DNA of 64,000 bases from Bradyrhizobium yuanmingense. Its GTDB lineage: Bacteria; Pseudomonadota; Alphaproteobacteria; Rhizobiales; Xanthobacteraceae. Below, one piece after another: positions 46,339 to 54,137 of this stretch (position 1 is its first letter; each line of letters starts with the position of its first letter). The position numbers were made by a program, and so were the translations under genes. The stretch spans positions 1-64,000 of the forward strand of contig NZ_FMAE01000006.1 in NCBI RefSeq assembly GCF_900094575.1. The letters run 5' to 3'. Below the pieces are notes generated by a model. It ran no database searches and was not told where the DNA came from. It saw only the letters and a program-made list of their open reading frames with translations.

Positions 46339-46385
46339 CATGTGCCCTCCGTCTCAGGCATTTTTCCCGAGAAGGAGATGGAAAC

Positions 46386-47294
46386 ATGACCGGACTACGA
46401 GACCAATTGCACGGGCTGTGGCTGCCGCTGGTGACGCCGTTCCAGGACGGCGCGCTGGACGAGAGGTCGCTGCGGCGGCTGACCCGGCACTATTGCGCGC
46501 ACGGCATCGACGGCCTCATCCTAGGCGCGACCTCCGGTGAAGGCATGACACTGCGCGCGGCCGAGCTCGAACGTCTCGTCGCCGTGGTGCGCGAGGAGAT
46601 GGCGACCGCCGGCCGCAACTTGCCGATCTGCCTCGGACTGTCCGGTGCGGACACCTCGCGTCTGCAAGAGCGCCTCGACGAGACCGCGGACTGGCCGATC
46701 GACGGTTACCTGATCGCCAGTCCCTATTATGTGCGGCCGTCGCAGCGCGGCCTGCTGGCGCATTTCGAGACGCTCGCCGACCACGCTGCATGGCCGATCG
46801 CGCTCTACAACATTCCCTATCGCTGCGCCGTCAACATCACCAACCAGACCATGCTGCGCCTTGCCGAGCACAAGAACATCGTCGGCCTGAAGGATTGCGG
46901 CGCGAGCCGGGAGCAATCGATCGCGCTCTTGCGCGACCGGCCGAAGGGCTTTCGCGTGCTCACCGGCGAGGACGCCAATTTCTTCGAGGCACTCAGTGAC
47001 GGCGCCGACGGCGGCATCGTGCTCTCAGCCCATGTCGAGACCGCAACGTTTGCGGCAATCTATAGCGAGCACAAGCGCGGCAACCACGATGCGGCGCTGG
47101 CGCGCTGGCACGAGGTCGGCGAGCTGACGCGGCTGTTGTTCGCCGAGCCGAGCCCCGCGCCGGCGAAGTACTGGCTGTGGCGATCCGGCCTGATCGACAG
47201 CCCGGAGGTGCGCCTGCCGATGGTGGAAGTGAGCAGCGAGCTCGCGGCAACGATCGATCGCGAGATCGAGCGACGGGTGACGATCGCGGCGTAG
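46386..47294 (+). CDS. Dihydrodipicolinate synthase (DapA) family lyase
   Basis: 302 residues; GAAGGAGATGG gives a strong ribosome site. Class I aldolase features are intact: GATSGEGMTL, Tyr141 in LYNIPYRCAVN, Schiff-base Lys169 in IVGLKDCGASREQ, and DGADGGIVLSAHVE. It may act in lysine synthesis (HTPA synthase), but the SGE variant and single location suggest one of the many DapA paralogues (for example sugar-acid aldolases). Follows the two sRNA candidates. Confidence 0.85.
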   Translation: MTGLRDQLHGLWLPLVTPFQDGALDERSLRRLTRHYCAHGIDGLILGATSGEGMTLRAAELERLVAVVREEMATAGRNLPICLGLSGADTSRLQERLDETADWPIDGYLIASPYYVRPSQRGLLAHFETLADHAAWPIALYNIPYRCAVNITNQTMLRLAEHKNIVGLKDCGASREQSIALLRDRPKGFRVLTGEDANFFEALSDGADGGIVLSAHVETATFAAIYSEHKRGNHDAALARWHEVGELTRLLFAEPSPAPAKYWLWRSGLIDSPEVRLPMVEVSSELAATIDREIERRVTIAA

Positions 47295-47320
47295 TTTTCT
47301 CTCCGTGCACGCTGCTCTTC

Positions 47321-47461
47321 CTTCTCCCCTTGTGGGAGAAGGTGGCGCGAAGCGCCGGATGAGGGGTTTTCTCCAAGCGCAAGACTGTTTGTGTGGAGAC
47401 AGACCCCTCACCCGTCTCGCCGCTCCGCGGCGAGCCACCCTCTCCCACAAGGGGAGAGGGT
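47321..47461. repeat. Palindromic repeat, 'CTCCCCTTGTGGGAGA' type
   Basis: Arms CTTCTCCCCTTGTGGGAGAA and CTCTCCCACAAGGGGAGAGG; family described at 25755. Confidence 0.8.
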
Positions 47462-47582
47462 GAAGCGTGCCTTTTGGTTAACCGCGCCCCAACGGCCTTC
47501 GCAGCTGCCGCAATCCGTATCCACGGCTCGTTTACGCAATCGCGCCTATCGTTCTGTCCAAAGTTACCGAAGGGGAACAACC

Positions 47583-47732
47583 ATGGGGTATCGCACCCGG
47601 CCTACGGCCGCGAGCCAGTTCGCGCCCGCCGATCTCTTGAAGGGAATTCTCGTCGTCTCGTCGTTCGGGTTCTGGGCCGTGATGCTCGGCCTGATGCCGG
47701 TGCTGCTGTTTCGCGTCTGGCTGGTCGGCTGA
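47583..47732 (+). CDS. 49-residue membrane protein A
   Basis: From ATG 47583 (GGGG at 11 nt upstream): a 20-residue polar N-terminus (MGYRTRPTAASQFAPADLLK), then one hydrophobic helix (GILVVSSFGFWAVMLGLMPV) and a short tail. It resembles protein B at 47862 in size and layout. Function unknown. Confidence 0.6.
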   Translation: MGYRTRPTAASQFAPADLLKGILVVSSFGFWAVMLGLMPVLLFRVWLVG

Positions 47733-47861
47733 AGCTGCGCGCGCGGGATGGTTAATCCGTGGTAGCACCTGTGTTCAAAATGCACGGGCAGATGCGATCC
47801 GGATCTTAAAACATCGCTGCTATCACTGACGTCCATAAGCGAAGAAATCGCGGGGGCGTTT

Positions 47862-48008
47862 GTGAATAGTCAGAATGAAATGGCGTCGCATTTCGACGCC
47901 GAACAGCAGGGCTTCAGCACCGAGGACATTCTCTGGGCCGTCGGCATCTGGTCGGTAATCCTGACCCTGTCGCCGGTCATCGTGTTCTACATGCTGATGG
48001 TGGCGTGA
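47862..48008 (+). CDS. 48-residue membrane protein B (GTG start)
   Basis: A GTG at 47862 (after GGGGGCG) opens VNSQNEMASHFDAEQQGFST and a hydrophobic helix (ILWAVGIWSVILTLSPVIVF), ending MLMVA at TGA 48008. It is similar in shape to protein A, 129 nt upstream, suggesting an ancient pair. A terminator follows. The ATG at 47880 is a less likely start. Confidence 0.55.
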   Translation: MNSQNEMASHFDAEQQGFSTEDILWAVGIWSVILTLSPVIVFYMLMVA

Positions 48009-48024
48009 GCGAAATCAGAAACGC

Positions 48025-48052
48025 AAAACGCGCGGACTTCCGCGCGTTTTTC
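48025..48052. terminator. Intrinsic terminator of the small membrane protein pair
   Basis: Stem AAAACGCGCGG / CCGCGCGTTTT with loop ACTT and T-run. It could also serve the convergent ParA gene. Confidence 0.85.
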
Positions 48053-48076
48053 GCCGTTCGACATGATCAATGAAAA

Positions 48077-48754
48077 TTAAGCTGCCTGCTTGTGCATTGC
48101 GCCGGAGGCCGACGCGGTGCCGCGGATAGCCTTCACCGAACGCTCGATCGCCGCCCAGAGCCTGGCGATTTCCTGAGCCGCACGGCTCTCGGCCTGATAC
48201 TCGCGCGCGCCTTCGCCGTGGCTGAGCGCCATCAACAAATCCGAACGATTGGTGATCTGGCCGCCCCACACCGGAGCGCGGAATTTCGCCAGTGCTTCGC
48301 GGGCGATGGTGACGATCGGGCTTTCGGCTTCGTCGCGCTTGGCCGGGGCACCGTTGAGCACGACCGCGTAGGGCTTGCGCGCCGCGCGGCACATCTGGAT
48401 GGTTTCCTGCACGGCGTTGACGTCGAACACGCCGGGACGCGCCGGGATGACCACCATGGTGGCGTTCTTGATCGCGTCGTCGACGACGGCCGACAGGTTC
48501 GGCGGCGTGTCGATCAACACCCATTCATAACCGTCGCGCTTGGCCGCGGAGACGATGCCGCTGACGGAGTTGACGGCAGCCTTGATCGGGGGCTCGTTGG
48601 TGCCGCGGAGCTTGTGCCACAGCGTCAGGGAGCCCTGCGGATCGGCGTCAACCAGCATGACTTGCTTGCTCGCCTTGATCTGCGCGGCGAGATGCGCGGC
48701 GAGGGTACTCTTGCCCGAACCGCCTTTACGTGATGCAAAAACAATGACGTTCAT
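48077..48754 (-). CDS. Orphan ParA/MinD-like ATPase
   Basis: 225 residues from ATG 48754 (MNVIVFASRKGGSGKSTLAA). The deviant Walker A has the signature Lys in RKGGSGKST; Walker B-type text MLVDADPQGSLTLWHKLRG and WVLIDTPPNL follow. There is no parB or plasmid context, so it is a chromosomal orphan, perhaps positioning a cytosolic or polar complex. A small-protein pair lies convergent beside it. Confidence 0.85.
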   Translation of the reverse strand: MNVIVFASRKGGSGKSTLAAHLAAQIKASKQVMLVDADPQGSLTLWHKLRGTNEPPIKAAVNSVSGIVSAAKRDGYEWVLIDTPPNLSAVVDDAIKNATMVVIPARPGVFDVNAVQETIQMCRAARKPYAVVLNGAPAKRDEAESPIVTIAREALAKFRAPVWGGQITNRSDLLMALSHGEGAREYQAESRAAQEIARLWAAIERSVKAIRGTASASGAMHKQAA

Positions 48755-49226
48755 ACCTTCCGCCTCCAGATTGACCCCAGGCCGCGAAAATGAATCAGCG
48801 CGCTGATTCGTGAAAGAAAAATTTGTCGGGAGCTGCGCGACAGCCACGAAATAACAAGACGTGTTGGCTTTTGAGTCACACTGCTTCGCGGGACGGAGAC
48901 ACGGGCCGCATCGAAATGCCGCTCGTGCGCGCGTCTGTGCGTTTTTTGAGCATTGCGCGGGACAAAGTGGAATGCAACCTTGCCGCGCAAATCTGCCCGC
49001 GTATCTTTTCAGGCGCGCCCGTCGACCGATGCAAGCCTGCGCGTCGTGCGAACAAAACGAGTCCGCTGGCTGCCCGCGAAGCCGAAGTCAGGGCCGGAAC
49101 GAGGAAGGCGCGCGGTTGCGCGCCTTCGGCGGAGTTTCAAACCGGGAACGCGCTGCCGGGCGTTCAGCCTTGGTCGCTGGGCGCTCAGCCTTGGTCGCTG
49201 GGCGCTCAGCCTTGGCCGCTGGGCGC
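48755..49226. other. Intergenic region with hairpin and 21-bp repeats
   Basis: It holds the ParA promoter side, a 10-bp-stem hairpin GAAGGCGCGC-GGTT-GCGCGCCTTC (49104-49127), and most of the 21-bp tandem repeats that follow the Cys-rich gene. No reliable gene is seen. Confidence 0.4.
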
Positions 49227-49235
49227 TCAGCCTTG
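49157..49235. repeat. 21-bp tandem repeats, about 3.7 copies
   Basis: The unit GGGCGCTCAGCCTTGGTCGC plus T repeats with one or two mismatches. On the minus strand, in one frame, it encodes PAKAERPA-type heptads, but the Cys-rich gene's stop falls inside the first unit. Confidence 0.75.
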
Positions 49236-49577
49236 GCTGGATTTCTTCTTCGGCGCCGGCTTGGCGGTCTTCTTCGCAGCCTTGGGCGCGATCTGGGTCG
49301 GCTTGCCGGCGCGCTGCTCGCGCGGCGCCGGTCCGCGGCGGAAGAACACCGCGCATTGCGGCGAGAGCTGCGCCTTCCTCTTGATCATGCAGGCGGTGAT
49401 GGCATCGACGTTCGGGACGAACTCGCCGCACAGCCGCATCGCGTCCGGCGTGCAGGCCTGCTGCTCCTCCTGGGTGTAGGCGAAACCGGCGCGCGGCTGC
49501 GCCAGGATGGCCAGGGCAAGCGCGAGGCTTGCAACGGCCACGGGCTTTGCAAAGGACTTGAAGCGAAACGCCGGCAT
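49227..49577 (-). CDS. Secreted Cys-rich small protein with Lys/Ala tail
   Basis: 116 residues. A signal peptide (ASLALALAILAQPRAGFA) precedes a domain with four Cys (ACTPDAMRLCGEFVPNVDAI; ACMIKRKAQLSPQCAVFF) and a basic tail of Lys, Ala and Pro (AAKKTAKPAPKKKSSQG). The frame ends at a TGA located in the first 21-bp repeat; a one-base shift would extend the tail by about 45 residues of PAKAERPA repeats, so this copy may be truncated. Periplasmic; role unknown. Confidence 0.7.
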   Translation of the reverse strand: MPAFRFKSFAKPVAVASLALALAILAQPRAGFAYTQEEQQACTPDAMRLCGEFVPNVDAITACMIKRKAQLSPQCAVFFRRGPAPREQRAGKPTQIAPKAAKKTAKPAPKKKSSQG

Positions 49578-49936
49578 CGATCCCCCCCATCACGAGTCAG
49601 CGCGAATAGTGGGTGAACGGCGGTTCGTTGGCAACCGAGGGCAAGTGCGAAAGCCGGCACGTGTGCGCTCTCGGCAACAGGTCAGGGGCCTTGGCAGTTC
49701 CGGGAAACGAAACGAAGGCGCCGTTGTCGGCCCCAAACCAAAAGTGCGAAAACAACCCCATGCACAGTAGCCAAGTCATTGCAAACACTGAGGTCGCCAA
49801 ATTTTAGGATTTTTCGAAGCCAAATTTGACTTGTCGGGCAAAACAGGGGCATCATGTCACCCTCAAGAAGATGCGCGTGGGGTGGCCGGCCTGTCTCCTG
49901 CGCTGGTCGAAAAGCGCACACGAGGAGGACAATCAC
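49578..49936. other. Intergenic region with copy 2 of the promoter-like repeat
   Basis: It contains the repeated element at 49735-49855 and the CoA-transferase leader with a GAGGAGGA ribosome site. No other gene is seen. Confidence 0.4.
49735..49855. repeat. Copy 2 of promoter-like intergenic repeat
   Basis: AACAACCCCATGCACAGTAG (49751-49770) and TTGACT (49826-49831) with GTCGGGCAAAACAG and CATCAT (49850-49855) parallel copy 1 at 10372-10470. The promoter-like half would drive the CoA-transferase operon. Confidence 0.6.
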
Positions 49937-51103
49937 ATGACGGGGAATGAAGCGGAGCTGCCGCTGTCGGGTGTGACGGTGGTTTCGCTGGAGCAGGCGA
50001 TCGCGGCGCCGCTGGCGAGCCGGCATCTCGCCGATTGGGGCGCGCGGGTGATCAAGATCGAGCGGCCGGGCAGCGGCGATTTCTGCCGCGACTACGATCA
50101 CGTCATGAACGGCATGTCGAGCCAGTTCGTCTGGACCAACCGTTCCAAGGAAAGCCTTGCGATCGACATCAAGAGTCCCGAGGGCCGCAAGGTGCTCGAC
50201 GCCCTGCTGCCGCGGGCGGACGTGTTCATCCAGAACCTCGCGCCGGGCGCGGCGGAGCGACTCGGCCTCGATGCCGCTTCGCTGCTGCGCAGATTTCCGC
50301 GCCTGATTGCCTGCGACGTCTCGGGCTATGGCACTGATGGCCCCTACAGCGACAAGAAGGCCTATGATCTCCTGGTGCAGTGCGAGGCCGGCGTGCTCGC
50401 CATCAACGGCACGGAGGCCGAGCCGGCCAAGGTCGGGCTTTCCGTCGTCGATATCGCCACCGGCATGTACATCCTCAACGGCGTGCTGATGGCGCTATAT
50501 CGGCGCGAACGGACCGGCAAGGGCACGGCGTTCCAGGCCTCGCTGTTCGATTCCATCACGGACTGGATGAGCTATCCCGCCTTCTACACCGAGAGTACGG
50601 GCCGGCCGCTGCCGCGCACCGGCGCCAAGCATGCGACGATCGCGCCTTACGGCCCGTTCCGCGTCGGCGACGGCAACACCATTTTCTTCGGCATCCAGAA
50701 CGACCGGGAATGGCGGTCGCTGTGCCGCATCGTGCTGGGCGACCCCGACTTCGCCGACGACCTGCGCTTCCGCACCAATCCGCTGCGCATGCAGAACCGC
50801 GACGAGCTGCAAGCGCATATCGAGCGGCGCTTTGCCTCGATGACCAGCGAGGAGGTGCTGCGGCTGCTGGACGAAGCCGCGATCGCGAATGCGCACCTGA
50901 ACTCGGTCGAGGCGTTCCTGCAGCATGAGCAGCTGCATGCCCGCGCGCGGGTGAGAAGCGTGGGATCGCCGTGCGGGCCGGTGATGAGCTTCCTGCCCGC
51001 GCTCACCATTCCCGGCGTGACGCCGCGGATGGATCCGGTGCCTAATGTCGGCGAGCACAACGAGAAGATCCTCGGCGAACTTGGCCTCGTTAAGGGAACG
51101 TGA
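49937..51103 (+). CDS. CaiB/BaiF family CoA-transferase
   Basis: 388 residues from ATG 49937. Family III motifs: LASRHLADWGARVIKIERPG near the N-terminus, a catalytic Asp in the VSGYGTDGPYSDKKAYDLLV region, and GTAFQASLFDSITDWMSYP, IAPYGPFRVGDGNTIFFG. It moves CoA between carboxylic acids (succinyl, mesaconyl or similar). Its gene is followed after 2 nt by the CitE-type lyase, so the two form one operon of CoA-thioester chemistry. Confidence 0.9.
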   Translation: MTGNEAELPLSGVTVVSLEQAIAAPLASRHLADWGARVIKIERPGSGDFCRDYDHVMNGMSSQFVWTNRSKESLAIDIKSPEGRKVLDALLPRADVFIQNLAPGAAERLGLDAASLLRRFPRLIACDVSGYGTDGPYSDKKAYDLLVQCEAGVLAINGTEAEPAKVGLSVVDIATGMYILNGVLMALYRRERTGKGTAFQASLFDSITDWMSYPAFYTESTGRPLPRTGAKHATIAPYGPFRVGDGNTIFFGIQNDREWRSLCRIVLGDPDFADDLRFRTNPLRMQNRDELQAHIERRFASMTSEEVLRLLDEAAIANAHLNSVEAFLQHEQLHARARVRSVGSPCGPVMSFLPALTIPGVTPRMDPVPNVGEHNEKILGELGLVKGT

Positions 51104-51105
51104 GA

Positions 51106-52029
51106 ATGGCCTCGCAGCGCCCGACGCGGGCTTATCTCGCCGTTCCCGCGCATCGCGCCCGTGTCGTCGCCAAGGCGGCGGCATCATCGGCGGACGCGGT
51201 GTTCATGGACCTCGAAGACGCCGTGCCGCCCGCGGAGAAGGGCGTTGCGCTGACGGAAGCCGCCCGCGCGCTGTCCTCGCTCGACTGGGGCAGCAAGCAC
51301 GTCGCGGTCAGGCTCAATGCCGTCGACAGCCCGTTCATCGCAGAGGAGATCCGCAGCTTGGCGGCCCTGCCCCGGCTGGATGCCGTGATCGTGCCGAAGG
51401 CGGAGCGGGTGAGCGACATCGTCGGCCTCGCCGATCGCTTCCGCGCAGCCGCGCCCGATCGCGCCGCGCCTCTCGCGCTCGAGCTGCTGATCGAGACCGC
51501 GCTCGGTCTCGTCAATGTCGATGCCCTCGCCGCCTGCGACGACAGCGTGGCCGCGCTGCATCTCGGCGTCGGCGACCTCGCAGCCTCGCTCGGCGCCCGC
51601 ACCTCCGACATCGGCATCTCGCCGGATGGCTATCGCCACGTCGGCTCGGCGCAAAGCGGCTACGCCGCCGCGCCGCTCGACCTGTTCGCCTACCCCATGA
51701 TGCGCCTTCTGGTCGCCGCTCGCGCGTGCGGCCTGCGCGCGATCGACGGCCCCTGCGGCGCATTCCGCGATGCTGGGCTGACCGAGGCCAGCGCGCAAAA
51801 GGCCGCTGCGATGGGCTTTGACGGCAAGCAGGTGATCCACCCCGACCAGATCGAGCCGACGCTGCGGGCGTTCACGCCGTCGGCCGAGGAGCTGGCCCAG
51901 GCGCGGCGGATCGTCGAAGCCATGGAGCAGGCCGAAGCGCAGGGCCAGGGCGCGGTGACGCTGGACGGCAAGATGATCGACTATGCCAATGTGCGCATGG
52001 CGCGGAGGATCATTGGGTTGGGGTCGTAG
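51106..52029 (+). CDS. HpcH/HpaI/CitE-family CoA-ester lyase
   Basis: 307 residues. TIM-barrel text: RAYLAVPAHRARVVAKAAAS, DAVFMDLEDAVPPAEK with the acidic metal ligands, ALELLIETALGLVNVDALAA (Glu) and LHLGVGDLAASLGARTSD. The closest functional kin are malyl-CoA/citramalyl-CoA lyases. Start 51106 overlaps the previous gene's ribosome space; only 2 nt separate stop and start. Together with the CoA-transferase it could degrade mesaconate or citramalate-type acids. Confidence 0.88.
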   Translation: MASQRPTRAYLAVPAHRARVVAKAAASSADAVFMDLEDAVPPAEKGVALTEAARALSSLDWGSKHVAVRLNAVDSPFIAEEIRSLAALPRLDAVIVPKAERVSDIVGLADRFRAAAPDRAAPLALELLIETALGLVNVDALAACDDSVAALHLGVGDLAASLGARTSDIGISPDGYRHVGSAQSGYAAAPLDLFAYPMMRLLVAARACGLRAIDGPCGAFRDAGLTEASAQKAAAMGFDGKQVIHPDQIEPTLRAFTPSAEELAQARRIVEAMEQAEAQGQGAVTLDGKMIDYANVRMARRIIGLGS

Positions 52030-52043
52030 CGCTCGGAGGCTGA

Positions 52044-52225
52044 GATGCCTGCGGCGCATCCTTCGAGACGCCCGCTTCGCGGGCCCTCAGGATGAGGACG
52101 GACTGCGTGGCAGCAGTTTCGCGGGCACCGCTGCCGCTGATCCTCACCCTGAGGAGACCGCCACCGGGTCCGCGCGAAGCGTGGCCCGATGACAGGCTCC
52201 GCTGTCGTCTCGAAGGGCGAGGCGC
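52044..52225. repeat. Palindromic repeat, 'GCATCCTTCGAGACGCCCGC' type
   Basis: Imperfect dyads around GCCCGCTTCGCGGGC, CTCAGGATGAG, CCTCACCCTGAGGAG and the converging TCGTCTCGAAGG arm. Other bradyrhizobial repeats have the same kind of arms. Confidence 0.6.
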
Positions 52226-52346
52226 TGGGCACGCCGCGCGCGGCGGTGGCGCTCGTGGTGGCGTTGCTGGTTCTCGCGCGGTCGCGTCCAAGCCACGACC
52301 AAGGCAAGCGGGCGACGCCGCGCGGCCTCGGATAGCATTGCCTCGA

Positions 52347-52421
52347 TCAGCGCAGACCCAGGAACGAGAGCACCGCACCAATCACGACGACCAGCCCGAT
52401 GATATAGATGATACCGTTCAT
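52347..52421 (-). CDS. 24-residue membrane microprotein
   Basis: ATG 52421 (revcomp), TGA at 52347-52349: MNGIIYIIGLVVVIGAVLSF followed by LGLR. A textbook AGGAG is 7 nt upstream. Entirely hydrophobic apart from Asn and a final Arg, it is one membrane helix with a short polar cap. I recall similar 24-26-residue ORFs in Rhizobiales, but no function is known. It is not long enough for ordinary gene finders. Confidence 0.6.
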   Translation of the reverse strand: MNGIIYIIGLVVVIGAVLSFLGLR

Positions 52422-52633
52422 GGCTCAGCTCCTCAGCGTTGTCTGTCCTGCCGCTGCTACAAACAGGCGGGAGCCTGAAAGGTTCGCCGGTACATCTCGC
52501 CATTTTCTGTCAGACGCGGGGAACGAAAATGTACCATCTGCTCCGCCGCGCCGGGGGCCGTGCCACTTCCAGATGATTTTGCCTTTGCACGCGAAGGTCG
52601 CTAGTCTCTCCTGATACGTTCAGGGAGGGGAAT

Positions 52634-53038
52634 ATGGCACAACGCGAAGAAATGCTCGCAGTGGTCCGGCGCGCCTATGCCGCACGCGACAATGATGATG
52701 CCGAGGGTCTGGTCGCCGCTTTTGATCCCAAGGGTCTGTTCACCTTGATGGGGGACAAGAATGCACTCGAATTGACGGGAAGCGTGGAGGGACACCCAAG
52801 CCTGCGTGGTGCCTTCAGCAAATTGATCGAAGACTTCGGTTTCGAAGGCCGCGAGATCCTGGCTGAGCTGGTTGACGGAGATAGGATCGCCATCCATTCC
52901 CGCGTCGACGTTCGATATCGTCCGACCGGAAAGGCGGTCAGCACCGAGATCCTGGACCTGTTCAGATTTCAGGACGGCAAGATCGTCGAGTTGATCGAGT
53001 TCGCGGATACGGCGCAGGTCAAGGCGATGATTTCCTGA
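52634..53038 (+). CDS. NTF2/SnoaL-like small protein
   Basis: 134 residues, start ATG 52634 with GGGAGGGG upstream. It has the NTF2-like cone: REEMLAVVRRAYAARDNDDA, AAFDPKGLFTLMGDKNALEL, RYRPTGKAVSTEILDLFRF. Such proteins often act as small ketosteroid-isomerase-like enzymes or binders. It stands alone. It is unrelated by sequence to the NTF2-like protein at 29607. Confidence 0.8.
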   Translation: MAQREEMLAVVRRAYAARDNDDAEGLVAAFDPKGLFTLMGDKNALELTGSVEGHPSLRGAFSKLIEDFGFEGREILAELVDGDRIAIHSRVDVRYRPTGKAVSTEILDLFRFQDGKIVELIEFADTAQVKAMIS

Positions 53039-53070
53039 CGGACGCTGAGATGGATTGAAGCGCCCTCGCG

Positions 53071-53568
53071 CTAGGCCAGAAGATGAATGTCAGTCGGCTC
53101 CGGGTCTGCGCCCGCTGCCGTCAACATCGCGTGGACCTGACCTCGGTGGTGGGTTTGGTGATTGAAGAGTTGAACAGCAACCCGCGTCTTTGGCTTCTCG
53201 ATCCGAGTTGAACCGTCTCCTGGATACCAAACAAGCATCCCGTTCAGGTCTGCGTCGCGCAATCGCGCTGACCACGCTTCGATTTCCTCGTTCCGTTGCA
53301 AGCGGAGCGCCTTGAAGGCCTCCCAATCCGAGGGATTTGCGAGGGAGTGCTTGATGGTTTCCTCCGGACGCGCGTTCCCTTTCAGCCGCTCCAGTATCAA
53401 GGCATCAGCCCAATAGAGATGGTTCAACGTAGCTGCAATCGACTGGAAGAACGCCCCCCGATCCTTCCAGCGATCCTCGTGGGTCAGCCGGTCGGCGGCA
53501 GCTACCAAAGAGGCGTTCTGCCAAGTGTTGTAGCGGGCCATAAGGCGGCAGTATTCGGCTGAGATCAT
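53071..53568 (-). CDS. DinB-family (YfiT-like) metal enzyme
   Basis: 165 residues. The four-helix DinB fold shows the metal triad: His in LNHLYWADALILE, and two His in NHQTHHRGQVHAML. N-terminal ARYNTWQNASLVAAADRLTH matches the family. Some DinB proteins are thiol-S-transferases for bacillithiol/mycothiol-like compounds; role here unknown. It is convergent with the NTF2-like gene. Confidence 0.88.
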   Translation of the reverse strand: MISAEYCRLMARYNTWQNASLVAAADRLTHEDRWKDRGAFFQSIAATLNHLYWADALILERLKGNARPEETIKHSLANPSDWEAFKALRLQRNEEIEAWSARLRDADLNGMLVWYPGDGSTRIEKPKTRVAVQLFNHQTHHRGQVHAMLTAAGADPEPTDIHLLA

Positions 53569-53651
53569 TTTCTCAGGGCTCCAAAGGTTGTCGATGTTGG
53601 CTGATCTCGGGACGTTGCCCTAGACGTGCGCAAAGCAGGAAACCATCAACC

Positions 53652-54128
53652 TCAGACTTTGCCCGTTCGCAGCCCAAACAGCCGCTCGTCGTGAGGATAG
53701 CGCCCGACATGAGACACGCGGATGCGCGCCGCACCCACGTGTCTCGGATTGATGAGATAGTTCTGCGCAAACGGTACGATGACCGACGGCACCGACACCA
53801 CGGCCGTGCGCATCTCGTCGAACCACGGCCTCAACACATCACGTGTCACCCTGGGATTCCCGGCCCAATTCGGCGATACTCTCTCAATATCGCTCAAGCT
53901 CACCTTTTCGACAGCCAGGTTATCAGGCACGTCAATACGAAGCAGTTGGTAGCTGGTCGGCAAGTCCTCCACATCAATTTCCAGATGCACCATCACTTCG
54001 AGCAGCGCCGAAGCCGGATGATCCGCGGCGTAGACCACGTGCCGGCCGCGATCGTGCCAGCGGCCGTCGGCCTTCAGGCCGCCGATACCGGAAAGATCGT
54101 CGAAATTGGAGATCCGCCAGATCCGCAC
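53652..54128 (-). CDS. RES-domain toxin (NAD+-degrading)
   Basis: 158 residues. The RES family reads RIWRISNFDDLSGIGGLKAD and GRWHDRGRHVVYAADHPASA, with conserved Arg, Glu and Tyr positions of the fold (ALLEVMVHLEID, QNYLINPRH). RES toxins such as MbcT break down NAD+. Its partner antitoxin is 9 nt upstream (54138-54830), so the pair is a complete type II TA module. Confidence 0.85.
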   Translation of the reverse strand: MRIWRISNFDDLSGIGGLKADGRWHDRGRHVVYAADHPASALLEVMVHLEIDVEDLPTSYQLLRIDVPDNLAVEKVSLSDIERVSPNWAGNPRVTRDVLRPWFDEMRTAVVSVPSVIVPFAQNYLINPRHVGAARIRVSHVGRYPHDERLFGLRTGKV

Positions 54129-54137
54129 GCCGAATCC

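Larger units (their letters stand above)
45940..46385. other. Intergenic RNA-rich region after the LysR gene
   Basis: 446 nt without an open reading frame of note, but with two promoter-like sequences, two T-tailed terminators and strong dyads. I interpret it as two tandem plus-strand small RNA genes, listed separately. Confidence 0.6.
52030..52633. other. Intergenic region with a repeat and a microprotein gene
   Basis: A dyad repeat (52044-52225), a 24-residue gene on the minus strand (52347-52421), and unassigned DNA. Nothing else is recognised. Confidence 0.4.
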
